From NCBI GenBank assembly GCA_028287505.1, contig JAQBPN010000013.1:1-34673 (forward strand): 34,673 bases of DNA, given 5' to 3'. The position numbers were made by a program, and so were the translations under genes. This document shows positions 23,772 to 31,505 of this stretch, in pieces. The notes under the pieces were generated by a model, which had not been told where the DNA came from, did not search any database, and saw only the letters and a list, made by a program, of their open reading frames with translations. Position 1 is the stretch's first letter. Each line of letters starts with the position of its first letter. Source of the DNA: Fibrobacterota bacterium. GTDB lineage: Bacteria > Fibrobacterota > Fibrobacteria > UBA11236.

Positions 23772-24950
23772 TCAACCATGCAGAAAACCCCAATCCACGG
23801 GCACGCGCGCGGTGCGCCCTTGCGAACCCGTCACCGTGATGTGCGTCCCGTTCCCGCCGCGCTCAATCTCCTCAACGCGGCCGAAGCCGCTCGCCACCGG
23901 GTGGACCAGGTGGATGACCCGGATCGATTTCGCCTCCTTGGCCTTGAACGCCAGGCTGGTGGAAACGCCCTGGGCCTTGAGCAGGTTCTTCCTGGACATT
24001 TCCAGCCCGTCCGAGAAATGCCCGCACACTTCTTCCAGTCCCAGGCGGCCCAGATGCCGGCCGCTCCAAGGGGCGCCGTGGCGGCCGCCGTTGGAAAGCC
24101 AGAACAGGGTATTGGGCAGGGTATGCGGATCCTTGAGGCATATCCAGACATATCCGTCCAGAGTGACCGCGGTCCAGGCGAAATCCCCGGGCCTGCTCGC
24201 CACCATGATCAGATCTTCGAAGCCCTGGCGCGCGGGATATTCCTGCAGGGACGCATGGCCGCCATTGGCCAAAGGCACCTTGTCCAGGCCGGTGAACCGC
24301 CCGCCCGTCTTGAGCGCCCCGTACTCGCGCGCAAGCGGATCGGAGAATGCGTCCGGCTTGACGCTGCCGTAGTGGAACGGGCTCGTGTTCACATGGTAGG
24401 GTCCGCCCTTGTCCGGAAATTGCAGGACGGCGTGATGACCGAAATTGTATCGGCCCTGCAATCCCTCGATGCGATGTTCCTGGTAGACCGCGCGCTGGCC
24501 TTCCTTGATGCTGAGGGTTTTCGTCACCTTGCAATCGGGCGCTTTGACCTTCATCTCCAACGCCAGACGGCCGGTGCCCCGCTCGATGAGGTCCCAGGCA
24601 TTGTTCGCCGTTTCTCCGTGCACGTCCTTGACGCCCTTGCTGGATCCAAAGGGCAGGCAGAACCAGTCGCCGCGCAGCACGCGCAGGATGGGAGGCAGAT
24701 CGGCGCCCAGTTCCTGCGGCTTCCAGGGAGCCAGGGCGTAAGGCTGGACCCAGCGCTTGCCCAGCCGGAAACGCACGGGTCCCATGTGCCCGGCGCGCTG
24801 CGTCAGGAAGAGTTCCACGTCCCGGTTCCCCAGGGCGAAGGACGGTTCGCCGTGGATCACGGGCAGCGCAGCCCCGTCTAGACCCGGATCCGTTCCGTTC
24901 GCGGTGATCCCGCTCTCGCCGGCCTTCAAATGGGTTTGCAGGTGCATCAT
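23772..24950 (-). CDS. Mutarotase-like beta-sandwich protein (aldose 1-epimerase-type), uncertain
   Basis: A roughly 392-residue, beta-rich protein without a signal peptide. Its layout (FLTQRAGHMGPVRFRLGKRWVQPYALAPW, GDWFCLPFG, HGETANNAWDLIE, KTLSIKEGQRAVYQEHRIEGL, FGHHAVLQFP) resembles galactose mutarotase-like proteins, with a conserved histidine pair in NFGHHAVLQF. Such proteins interconvert sugar anomers or carry a related beta-sandwich with lost activity. It is the first gene of the minus-strand cluster. I chose ATG 24950; no ribosome binding site is visible, and the earlier frame (to 25115) is low-complexity and unlike a protein. A TACTAT box just before the ATG could allow a very short leader. 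Function is a guess from fold-like pattern and neighbours. Confidence 0.55.
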   Translation of the reverse strand: MMHLQTHLKAGESGITANGTDPGLDGAALPVIHGEPSFALGNRDVELFLTQRAGHMGPVRFRLGKRWVQPYALAPWKPQELGADLPPILRVLRGDWFCLPFGSSKGVKDVHGETANNAWDLIERGTGRLALEMKVKAPDCKVTKTLSIKEGQRAVYQEHRIEGLQGRYNFGHHAVLQFPDKGGPYHVNTSPFHYGSVKPDAFSDPLAREYGALKTGGRFTGLDKVPLANGGHASLQEYPARQGFEDLIMVASRPGDFAWTAVTLDGYVWICLKDPHTLPNTLFWLSNGGRHGAPWSGRHLGRLGLEEVCGHFSDGLEMSRKNLLKAQGVSTSLAFKAKEAKSIRVIHLVHPVASGFGRVEEIERGGNGTHITVTGSQGRTARVPVDWGFLHG

Positions 24951-25126
24951 AGGTCTTGCATAGTAGGTGAAATCGCCGGAAGGAGGGATCGATCGCTTTT
25001 GTGTTTCTGTTGACTTGGGCGATGGGTATGATTCCGTGATTCTAAGGCCTCTTCCCGGGGCGGCGCGCCTCCACCCGACCCTGGTCCGGTGGCTGCCCGG
25101 CCCGGAAAAAGGCATATTATGTCACC

Positions 25127-26467
25127 ATGATCCACCGCATCCAGCGCATTCCCCTTTTGTCGCTCTCCATGATGGCGTTTTTGGCATTATCGGTCGCGAC
25201 CCTGACGGGGTGCGGCAAGGACCGGATCGAGTCCAAGTACCCCAACGGCAAGCCCAAGGTCATCCGCACCTACGGCATCTGGGGCGGGGCCAATCCGGGA
25301 AACCTTATCCGGGAACAGAAATTCTTTTTCAACAGCCATAAGGAATCGGACGCCCATTACCGCAATGGCAAGCTGGACGGGCGCTACGAGGACTTCTGGC
25401 ACAACGGCCAGAAGCAATCCCAGGGCGTATACAAGAATGGAAAAAAGGAAGGCGAGTGGGAATCCTACTACAACCAGTTCACGCTTTCCTCCAAAGGCCT
25501 GTTCCGGAACGATGTGAAGGAAGGCCAATGGAACTCCTTCTGGGAAAACGGCGCGCTCAAGTCCCAGGGAAGCTTCGCCGCCGGCAAGGAGATCGGGACC
25601 TGGAAAGATTGGTCCGCCAAAGGCGAACCCACCGATGAGAACTCCTGCTTCGAAGCCAACGGACAAGGGCGCTTCATTTCCTACCACGCCAACAAGACCG
25701 TCAAAGAGGATTACCAATGCCTCCGCGGCATTCCCAGCGGATCCTACCTCAAGAAGGATCCGGAAGGCACCGTGATCGAGCGCGGCGCCTTCGACGCCCA
25801 AGGCCGCAAGGACGGGGTCTGGGAGGCATTCCATTCCAACGGCAAGAAGGCATCCGTGATGCGGTTCCTGGGCGGCCTGGATCAGGACAGCGCCTACGCA
25901 TGGGACGAGGCCGGCCGCCTGCGGGAAAGGGCGCATTTCGATTCCGGCACGGGGGAACGCGTGGCCTACGACAGCCTGGGGCATCTGATCGAACGCCGGC
26001 ATTTCCTCAAGGGGCAACCGGACGGAGAGTCCTGGATGTATTGGTCGCAGGGCGGCAAACGCTCCCTGTTGGTCTATAAGGACGGCAAACCCGTGACCAT
26101 GCGGAAGTGGCATCCCAACGGCAAACCCATGGCCGACGGCTTTTTCGAAAACGGCCACCGCGCCGGCGAGTGGAAGGACTGGTGGGAAAACGGGAACCTG
26201 AAAGAAGTGTCCCATTTCCAGGACGGGGCGCTGCATGGGGAGCGCTTCTTTTACGACGAGAAGGGGAAGCTGGCGCGGACCCAGAAGTACGAGCACGGGT
26301 TCCCGTCCAGCGGGAAAATCCCCCGGAGACTGGCGGGCATAGGTAACGCACAAGGTACGGTAGCGGAGCCGGGAACGGCAAGGACCGGGAAGGACTCCGC
26401 GGGTGGCGATGGCGCCGCCCGAGATACCGCAGGCGCAGGACAGAGTCCACAGAAGGCGTCCCCTTGA
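25127..26467 (+). CDS. Lipoprotein with MORN/YwqK-type repeats
   Basis: A 446-residue protein with a lipoprotein signal (LALSVATLTGC, lipobox LTGC near residue 29). About ten repeats of the MORN/YwqK type follow, with the pattern NGK...G.Y.NGKKEGEW...Y (for example HYRNGKLDGRYEDFWHNGQ and VYKNGKKEGEWESYY). These repeats form stacked beta-hairpins; in diderms such proteins are usually surface or periplasmic and of unknown role. After about residue 390 the sequence becomes an Ala/Gly/Thr-rich, probably disordered tail. The gene diverges from the carbohydrate cluster. An AAGG lies rather far upstream, so the ribosome binding site is weak. Its stop overlaps the next gene's start by four bases (TTGA). 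Confidence 0.82.
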   Translation: MIHRIQRIPLLSLSMMAFLALSVATLTGCGKDRIESKYPNGKPKVIRTYGIWGGANPGNLIREQKFFFNSHKESDAHYRNGKLDGRYEDFWHNGQKQSQGVYKNGKKEGEWESYYNQFTLSSKGLFRNDVKEGQWNSFWENGALKSQGSFAAGKEIGTWKDWSAKGEPTDENSCFEANGQGRFISYHANKTVKEDYQCLRGIPSGSYLKKDPEGTVIERGAFDAQGRKDGVWEAFHSNGKKASVMRFLGGLDQDSAYAWDEAGRLRERAHFDSGTGERVAYDSLGHLIERRHFLKGQPDGESWMYWSQGGKRSLLVYKDGKPVTMRKWHPNGKPMADGFFENGHRAGEWKDWWENGNLKEVSHFQDGALHGERFFYDEKGKLARTQKYEHGFPSSGKIPRRLAGIGNAQGTVAEPGTARTGKDSAGGDGAARDTAGAGQSPQKASP

Positions 26468-27003
26468 ACGACCGATCGAATCGGCTCCGGCCCATGTGGC
26501 TGGGCGTTTGGCTCTCTTTAGGATTCGCGCTGGCGGGTTGCTCCCATTCCGCGCCGGAAGTGAGGCAGAGCCGGGAGCCGGATACGGAAGCAACGACCGT
26601 GACCTCGGTGGACCCGTCGTCGGCCGGCAATGGACCGGAATCCTCCCAACCGGCATGGACGCAAACGGACACCAAAGTCCGCCTCCGGCTCCACAATCTT
26701 TCCGACTCCCTGGCCCTGACGGACGTTCTGGTGGTGGTCCCGGGCGATTCCGCCCATATCGGGTTCATCGGCCCCAGGGCCTATTCCGAGTACTTCGCGG
26801 TTGATACCGCCTATCGTTACGCCTTCATCAAGGCCAAGTCCGGCGGCAAAGAGTACTTTTGCCAACCGGCGGACTACACCGGCGAGACGACGCTGACGCC
26901 GGGACGGTATACGTACGAGCTGACCCAGGTCCGGCCCCGGGACAAAGACGCGGTGCTGGGATTTTTCCTGGTGGAACTGCTCGAAGATAAAGGGCACCCT
27001 TAG
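26464..27003 (+). CDS. Small predicted lipoprotein overlapping a tRNA gene
   Basis: A 179-residue protein with a lipoprotein signal (WLGVWLSLGFALAGC; lipobox LAGC near residue 25), a Ser/Thr-rich linker, then a beta-rich domain (VRLRLHNLSDSLALTDVLVVVPG, YTYELTQVRPRDKDAVLGFFLVELLEDK). No known family recognised. I chose the TTG at 26464, which shares a 4-base TTGA overlap with the upstream stop and has AAGG seven bases before; ATG 26494 would also keep the signal peptide. The last three codons and the TAG stop (26994-27003) are also the first ten bases of tRNA-Arg, so messenger and tRNA must be separated by processing at the same place. Confidence 0.75.
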   Translation: MNDRSNRLRPMWLGVWLSLGFALAGCSHSAPEVRQSREPDTEATTVTSVDPSSAGNGPESSQPAWTQTDTKVRLRLHNLSDSLALTDVLVVVPGDSAHIGFIGPRAYSEYFAVDTAYRYAFIKAKSGGKEYFCQPADYTGETTLTPGRYTYELTQVRPRDKDAVLGFFLVELLEDKGHP

Positions 27004-27067
27004 CTCAACTGGATAGAGTACTGGCCTTCGAAGCCAAGGGTTGGGGGTTCGAATCCCTCAGGGTGCA
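26994..27067 (+). tRNA. tRNA-Arg, anticodon TCG
   Basis: A full cloverleaf. The acceptor stem is GCACCCT with AGGGTGC, and the D-arm is GCTC/GAGT with loop AACTGGATA. The anticodon loop CTTCGAA has anticodon TCG, which reads CGA and other CGN codons by wobble. The T-arm is GGGGG/CCCTC with loop TTCGAAT, and the discriminator base is A. The first pair of the anticodon stem (C27-A43) is a mismatch. CCA is not encoded. The 5' ten bases overlap the end of the lipoprotein gene. A run of T follows (CTTTT). Confidence 0.95.
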
Positions 27068-27140
27068 CTTTTCATCAGCGATTCCGGCAAAATTCGTCCT
27101 CTATACCTCACCTTCATTTCCAACTCTCCGTAAGGACCCT

Positions 27141-28523
27141 GTGCATCCCTCCGCCTTCTCCCGACTGAAACTCCCCGCCGCCCAGCTGGCCAACCTGGAA
27201 AGCCTGGGCTACTTGGCCATGACCCCGGTCCAGGCCGAGGCCCTGCCCATCGCCCTCAAAGGCGGCGATCTCGTCGCCCAAGCCAAGACCGGCAGCGGCA
27301 AGACCGCCGCCTTTGCGATCCCGCTCCTGCAAAGGCTGGACATCAAGGATCAGGCCGCCCAGGCCCTGGTCCTCTGCCCTACCCGGGAGCTATGCCTGCA
27401 GGTCTCCCAGGAGCTGAGGAAGCTCGCGCGTTACCTGGGCAATACCAAGGTTGTGCCCTTATACGGCGGACAGGCCATGGCCTTGCAGAAGGAGGCGCTG
27501 GGCAACGGCGCCCACATCCTCGTGGGAACTCCCGGCCGCATCAAGGATCACCTGGCGCGCGAGAACCTGTCCCTGGGTTCGGTGCGCACCCTGGTGCTGG
27601 ACGAGGCGGACCGGATGCTGGACATGGGCTTTCTGGGGGACATCACGGAAATCATTTCGGTCACGCCTCCGGGCCGGCAGACCCTGATGTTCTCCGCCAC
27701 CTTCCCGGAGGATATCCAAGTGCTGAGCGGGCGCTTCCAGCGGAACCCCGTCCATATCCGGATCGAATCCGAACCGGGCAGCCCGGACATCGATCAGAAG
27801 TTCCTGATCTGCGAAAAGGATGGGAAGCTGGAAGGCGCGGCCTCTTTACTCTCGCGCCTCAAGCCCAAGAGCGCCATCCTTTTCTGCAATACCAAGGTCG
27901 CCGCCAAGGAGGCGTTCCAATATCTCTTCGACCTGGGGTTCGGCGTCGCCGCCCTGCACGGAGACCTGGAGCAGCGGGACCGCGAGCAGATCCTGATGCG
28001 CTTCCGGCACGGCAGCTGCCGGGTGCTGGTGGCCACTGACGTGGCCGCCCGGGGCCTGGACATCGAGGACCTGGCCGCGGTCATCAACTTCGAGGTGCCC
28101 CATGACATGGAGACCTACGTCCATCGCATCGGTCGAACGGGCCGGGCGGGGAATACGGGATACGCCATCACCCTGGCGCTGGCGGGCGAGCAGCACAAGA
28201 TCGCGGCCGCGCGGGAATTCCTGGGCTTCGAAGTGCCCTGCGAGACGCTGGAATGGGCGGACCGGGATTCCCTGATACCCCTGACCGCGGACCAGGCGAC
28301 CTTGTGCATCTCGGCCGGACGCAAGGACAAGCTGCGGGCCGGGGACATCCTGGGGGCGCTGACCGGCGAGAAGGGCCTACCGGGCAAGGCGGTCGGCAAG
28401 ATCGACGTGATGGACTATGAAGCCTATGTTTCCGTGGAACGGAAATCCGCGCAGCGCGCCTTCGCGAGGTTGAGCGAGAACAAGATCAAAGGCAAGAAGT
28501 ACCGGGTCCGGATACTGGAGTAG
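27141..28523 (+). CDS. dbpA: ATP-dependent RNA helicase DbpA (23S rRNA helicase)
   Basis: A 460-residue DEAD-box helicase of the DbpA type, active in large-subunit ribosome assembly and recognising 23S rRNA hairpin 92. Motifs in order: TPVQAEALP (Q motif, about 28-36), AKTGSGKT (48-55), PTREL (80-84), TPGR (130-133), DEAD (154-157), SAT (185-187), ATDVAARGLD (298-307), HRIGRTGR (328-335). The C-terminal RRM-like domain is diagnostic: TLCISAGRKDKLRAGDILGALTG and KIKGKKYRVRILE. Length matches E. coli DbpA (457). I chose GTG 27141, with AAGGA four bases before it; the open frame reaches back to 27063 but that would begin inside the tRNA. Transcription may be shared with the tRNA. Confidence 0.93.
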   Translation: MHPSAFSRLKLPAAQLANLESLGYLAMTPVQAEALPIALKGGDLVAQAKTGSGKTAAFAIPLLQRLDIKDQAAQALVLCPTRELCLQVSQELRKLARYLGNTKVVPLYGGQAMALQKEALGNGAHILVGTPGRIKDHLARENLSLGSVRTLVLDEADRMLDMGFLGDITEIISVTPPGRQTLMFSATFPEDIQVLSGRFQRNPVHIRIESEPGSPDIDQKFLICEKDGKLEGAASLLSRLKPKSAILFCNTKVAAKEAFQYLFDLGFGVAALHGDLEQRDREQILMRFRHGSCRVLVATDVAARGLDIEDLAAVINFEVPHDMETYVHRIGRTGRAGNTGYAITLALAGEQHKIAAAREFLGFEVPCETLEWADRDSLIPLTADQATLCISAGRKDKLRAGDILGALTGEKGLPGKAVGKIDVMDYEAYVSVERKSAQRAFARLSENKIKGKKYRVRILE

Positions 28524-28552
28524 GAATAAACGATTTTGGAATAGGAATAAAA

Positions 28553-28582
28553 AAGCCTCCCCGGACGAATCCGGAGAGGCTT
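28553..28582 (-). terminator. Intrinsic terminator of the outer-membrane protein gene
   Basis: A 13-position stem (AAGCCTC.CCGGA with TCCGG.GAGGCTT, one mismatch) and a 4-base loop. On the minus strand the stem is followed by six T residues (GGCTTTTTTATTCC), so it ends the gene at 28620-29447. It also stands 29 bases past dbpA and may stop that transcript, though less strongly (AAAGCTTT follows on the plus strand). Confidence 0.88.
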
Positions 28583-28619
28583 AAAGCTTTAAGAACGGCC
28601 GAAGGCCGGTCCTGAAACC

Positions 28620-29447
28620 TTACAGAGCGACCGTGTAATACACGTTGGCGTTGATACCCCAAGAGGCGGTATTGTTCTTTCCCATCAAGGTGAGGGGAAC
28701 ATTGACCTCGGTGGCCACGTTCGGGAGCCAGGTGGCGTTCCAACCCGGCAGCAAGGTGAACAGGCTGGCGTCGCTGTCCTTGACCGAAGTGCCATCGAAT
28801 GCGCCTTCGCCGGCCATGTCGTAGCGCAAGCCGAGATAGGCACCGCCGAATTCATTGAACCGGAACTCGGGCTTGGCGTAGATGGAAAATACGTTTCCAT
28901 CCTTGAACTTGCCCTTATCCTCGAAATTGAGCTTGTACTGGAGCAGGCCCGTCAGGTTGAACTTGGGCATGAACAGCTTGGTGTACACGGCGCCGAAGGC
29001 GAGGGCCATGGGGGGCTGATCCGGATCGGCGAAATCGCCGGTCGCGAAAGGCAGGGTGTAATCCAAAAAGACGCCGGCGCCGATGTCCATCATGGCGTAT
29101 TTCACCGCGATGTCCGGTTGGGTGAATCCCGAGAAGGATTTATCGGTGGCCGGAATCGGGCCGACGGCATCGGACTTGATGCCGATTATCCCAAAGGCCC
29201 AAAATGCTTCTACGTCAAGACCCGGCATGATACCGTACTTGAGCTGAAGCGGAATGGCATTTTGCGACTGGCTGAATCCGTCAGGGAGATCCTGTTTTTT
29301 CCCGGAGGAGTCGTAACCGCCTGTCGCGCTCATGAAGCCGTATGCCAAATCCACTTCGAGCTTGCTCTTTTCCACCGGCAAATACTCATCCAATCCGAAG
29401 CTGGAACCGATAAGGGCAAAACCGACAATCGCCAATACTTTCTTCAT
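28620..29447 (-). CDS. Predicted outer-membrane beta-barrel-type protein
   Basis: A 275-residue protein with a Sec signal peptide (MKKVLAIVGFALIGSSFG, cleavage likely after SFG). The mature part alternates polar and hydrophobic residues in many short strands rich in Tyr, Phe, Gly and Asn (LEVDLAYGFMSATGG, IPLQLKYGIMPGLDVEAFW, LTGLLQYKLNFEDKG, SIYAKPEFRFNEFGGAYLGLRY). It ends with an aromatic-plus-hydrophobic terminus (YYTVAL) as in many barrel proteins. The layout resembles MetA-pathway/DUF-type transporter-like barrels. A strong ribosome binding site (AGGAG, four bases before ATG) sets the start at 29447; the frame's earlier residues are not needed. It has its own promoter and terminator, so it is monocistronic. 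No substrate is suggested. Confidence 0.8.
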   Translation of the reverse strand: MKKVLAIVGFALIGSSFGLDEYLPVEKSKLEVDLAYGFMSATGGYDSSGKKQDLPDGFSQSQNAIPLQLKYGIMPGLDVEAFWAFGIIGIKSDAVGPIPATDKSFSGFTQPDIAVKYAMMDIGAGVFLDYTLPFATGDFADPDQPPMALAFGAVYTKLFMPKFNLTGLLQYKLNFEDKGKFKDGNVFSIYAKPEFRFNEFGGAYLGLRYDMAGEGAFDGTSVKDSDASLFTLLPGWNATWLPNVATEVNVPLTLMGKNNTASWGINANVYYTVAL

Positions 29448-29477
29448 AACTCTCCTGTGGGGAAACGTGGGACCCAA

Positions 29478-29505
29478 AAGTTACGTTACCCCAGTATTTT
29501 GTCAA
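29478..29505 (-). promoter_or_regulatory. Sigma-70-type promoter of the outer-membrane protein gene
   Basis: On the minus strand a perfect -35 TTGACA (29500-29505) is followed after 16 bases by TAACTT (29478-29483), which would place the start near 29471 and leave a leader of about 24 bases. Just upstream and overlapping the -35 box, GTCATTG occurs twice (GTCATTGTGACA and GTCATTGACA, 29500-29521), a possible protein-binding direct repeat. Confidence 0.6.
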
Positions 29506-29599
29506 TGACTGTCACAATGACCCGATCCAAGTGACCATGGGGAAGTCATGGCCGCTGGATCTAAGTTGTTGATTTGAATAAAGTAACGGTTGAAATGGG

Positions 29600-30421
29600 T
29601 TACTTATGAACCAATCCGGATGTATATGCGGGACGTATTCCATGCGGGCCGGTAACCGGGGACCGGAAATTTTTCCGGCCCGCGGCATCGAAGAAGTTGC
29701 CGGGCGTTTTGGATGCGCCGGTAGCGTAGGTCCCCGCCCGTACCGGACCGCGCAACCCGCTCGTCCCCGCCATTTGCAGTTCCACGTATTCGATGTTGTA
29801 CCCGCTCTTGACGATTTGCAAACGGATCACCTGGATGCCCGCCTTCAGCTTAATCTGTCCCAGATCTTTGGCGAAAAACCAATAGTGGTAGCACTCTACC
29901 GGACAGCTTCCTGTGAAAGGAAGCACAAGCGTGCCGGAGCTCACCGAATCAGAGCCTTGCAGGGCGTCCACCTTGAAGGAGGTATTGTCCATGGCCGTCC
30001 CCACCATGGCATGGATGGCATAGGTTCCCGCCGTCTTGACGTCCACGGTCATTTTCAACCACTCGTTGTTTTCCAGCCATCCCCAATAGACGTTTCCGGG
30101 CACAGCCTTGACCGTGCTTCCCGGCACGGTGGGATCGCCCGCATGCACCGGATCCAGATCGACCCCGGAATTGCGGGCCGTGTAGGCGCCGATGTGGGGG
30201 CCGGTATCGAACCAGGTCATGCCGGTGGCGCCCTCATCGTAATTCTCGGGCTGGAGGATGCCGGGCACGGTTTGCACGGTATCATGCCAGGCCTTGCCGG
30301 TGTAGGCGGCGGGGACCTGGGCGGTTGCGGTTCCCAGGTTCCCGGCGAGCAGCAAAAGGCCCGGGACCAGACCTTGGCGCAGAAGGCTGCCGGGAGCATT
30401 GCGGAGTGGCGAGCGACGCAT
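29600..30421 (-). CDS. Secreted CBM6/CBM35-like carbohydrate-binding protein
   Basis: A 273-residue secreted protein. A signal peptide (SLLRQGLVPGLLLLAGNLGTATA) is followed by one beta-sandwich of the CBM6/CBM35 type: LQPENYDEGATGMTWFDTGP, RNSGVDLDPV, GWLENNEWLKMTVDV, AGTYAIHAMVG, and a closing IQVIRLQIVKSGYNIEYVEL. Glu in QPENYD and the aspartates match the family's calcium-binding start. It lacks a catalytic domain. The end, NFFDAAGRKNFRSPVTG with a basic final stretch, recalls the C-terminal signals of type IX-secreted proteins (FDxxGR), but the match is weak. I chose ATG 30421 with AAAGGA six bases upstream; the frame is open far upstream only as non-protein-like sequence. Likely role: binding plant or microbial polysaccharide at the cell surface. 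Confidence 0.72.
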   Translation of the reverse strand: MRRSPLRNAPGSLLRQGLVPGLLLLAGNLGTATAQVPAAYTGKAWHDTVQTVPGILQPENYDEGATGMTWFDTGPHIGAYTARNSGVDLDPVHAGDPTVPGSTVKAVPGNVYWGWLENNEWLKMTVDVKTAGTYAIHAMVGTAMDNTSFKVDALQGSDSVSSGTLVLPFTGSCPVECYHYWFFAKDLGQIKLKAGIQVIRLQIVKSGYNIEYVELQMAGTSGLRGPVRAGTYATGASKTPGNFFDAAGRKNFRSPVTGPHGIRPAYTSGLVHK

Positions 30422-30932
30422 GGAATTTCCTTTGGATTGGATGTCCGGATAATAGTCGCGCAAAGAGAGGATCGGTATTGGAACTCGCTCTTTCATTATC
30501 CTATCCGGCGAACGGGATTCCCTATACAAGCGCGGAACCGGTTTCGCTGCGGCCTTTTTCTTCCGGTCGGGCGGGGCCGGATTCGCCCCGGGGCCATCTT
30601 GGCCGGCCTCCACGCCATTCGCGCCATGGCGGAAGGGTGCGGGTCGCATTATCCTTGGAACGGCGGCGACCGCGTCCGGAAGCAAGTGTTGCTTTGGAGG
30701 GGTCCAAACAGGACGGGGTTCGCCGCCATTTTTCAAGCCCCGCGAATGTAACCGGACCGAATTCACGCTGTTCCCCTCAAATCGGGTCTTTTCCGGGAGG
30801 CCGGATTTTGATCTGGCTTTTCCATCGTCAAATGCGCACACTTTAGTCCCGGAGCCGGAACCCCACGGGCTTTCCCCATCCGATTTTGTTATTTGATTTC
30901 AAGCGCGCTACCGAACATTTCGAGAGGGACTT
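30422..30932. other. Intergenic region of 511 bases
   Basis: Divergent gap between the CBM-like gene (minus) and the YfiT-like gene (plus). Frames are open on both strands but their translations are Arg/Pro-rich and unlike real proteins. It should contain the promoters of both genes; I cannot fix either. No repeat or strong hairpin was noticed. Confidence 0.4.
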
Positions 30933-31466
30933 ATGGATACCATTGTGCCCGAAATCCAAAGATATCCCATCGGCCGGTTTTCCCGGCCCGATGAGTACAC
31001 GGCCGCAGGCGTGAACCTTGCCATAGCTTCCATCGACTGCCTGCCCCGCAAGCTGCTTTCGCTGGTTTCCAACCTGTCCCGGGCGGATTGGGAACGCCAA
31101 TACCGCCCCGGCTCCTGGACCGTCCATCAGGTGGCCCATCATATCGTGGACGCCAATGTGAACAATTACACGCGCTTCAAATTCGCCCTCACCGAGGACA
31201 ATCCCACCATCAAGCCATACGTCGAGGATCGCTGGGCCGAGCTTCCGGACGCCCGCACCGGTGACATGCGGCCGGCCCTGGACCTCATCAGCGCCATCCA
31301 TTCGAAATGGATCCAGACCTTGCGGACCATGCGGGAAACGGAGTTCCGGCGCACCTTCTTCCATCCCAAGCTGGACCGCTCCGTGCCCCTCTACGAGGCC
31401 GTGGGCATGTACGCCTGGCACGGGGAGCATCACCTGGCGCATATCCGCTCCGCCTTGTCCCGATGA
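30933..31466 (+). CDS. YfiT/BstA-like DinB-family protein
   Basis: A 177-residue four-helix DinB-fold protein resembling Bacillus YfiT/BstA (bacillithiol S-transferase). Diagnostic parts are YPIGRFSRP at the N-terminus, RPGSWTVHQVAHHIVDANVNNYTRFKFALTEDNPTIKPY (read in two halves), and YAWHGEHHLAHI near the end. The histidines in VAHHIVD and HGEHHLAHI form the metal-binding site of this family. In Bacillus the enzyme joins bacillithiol to electrophiles; whether this organism makes bacillithiol is unknown. GAGGG lies four bases before ATG 30933. The stop codon falls in the loop of a long palindrome (31449-31482). Confidence 0.88.
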   Translation: MDTIVPEIQRYPIGRFSRPDEYTAAGVNLAIASIDCLPRKLLSLVSNLSRADWERQYRPGSWTVHQVAHHIVDANVNNYTRFKFALTEDNPTIKPYVEDRWAELPDARTGDMRPALDLISAIHSKWIQTLRTMRETEFRRTFFHPKLDRSVPLYEAVGMYAWHGEHHLAHIRSALSR

Positions 31467-31482
31467 TGCGGGACAAGGCGGA
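31449..31482. terminator. 14-bp perfect stem-loop between convergent genes
   Basis: TCCGCCTTGTCCCG (31449-31462) and its exact reverse complement (31469-31482) flank a six-base loop ATGATG. The TGA stop of the YfiT-like gene lies in that loop, and the endonuclease V gene converges from the other side. No T-run follows on either strand, so it may act as a two-way transcript end or stability element rather than a standard intrinsic terminator. Confidence 0.55.
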
Positions 31483-31505
31483 AGCCAAGGGCGGTAGCCT
31501 ACGGG

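Noticed and set aside
27063-27140. Longer dbpA start
   Set aside because: It would begin inside the tRNA-Arg acceptor stem; GTG 27141 has a ribosome binding site and gives the normal DbpA length.
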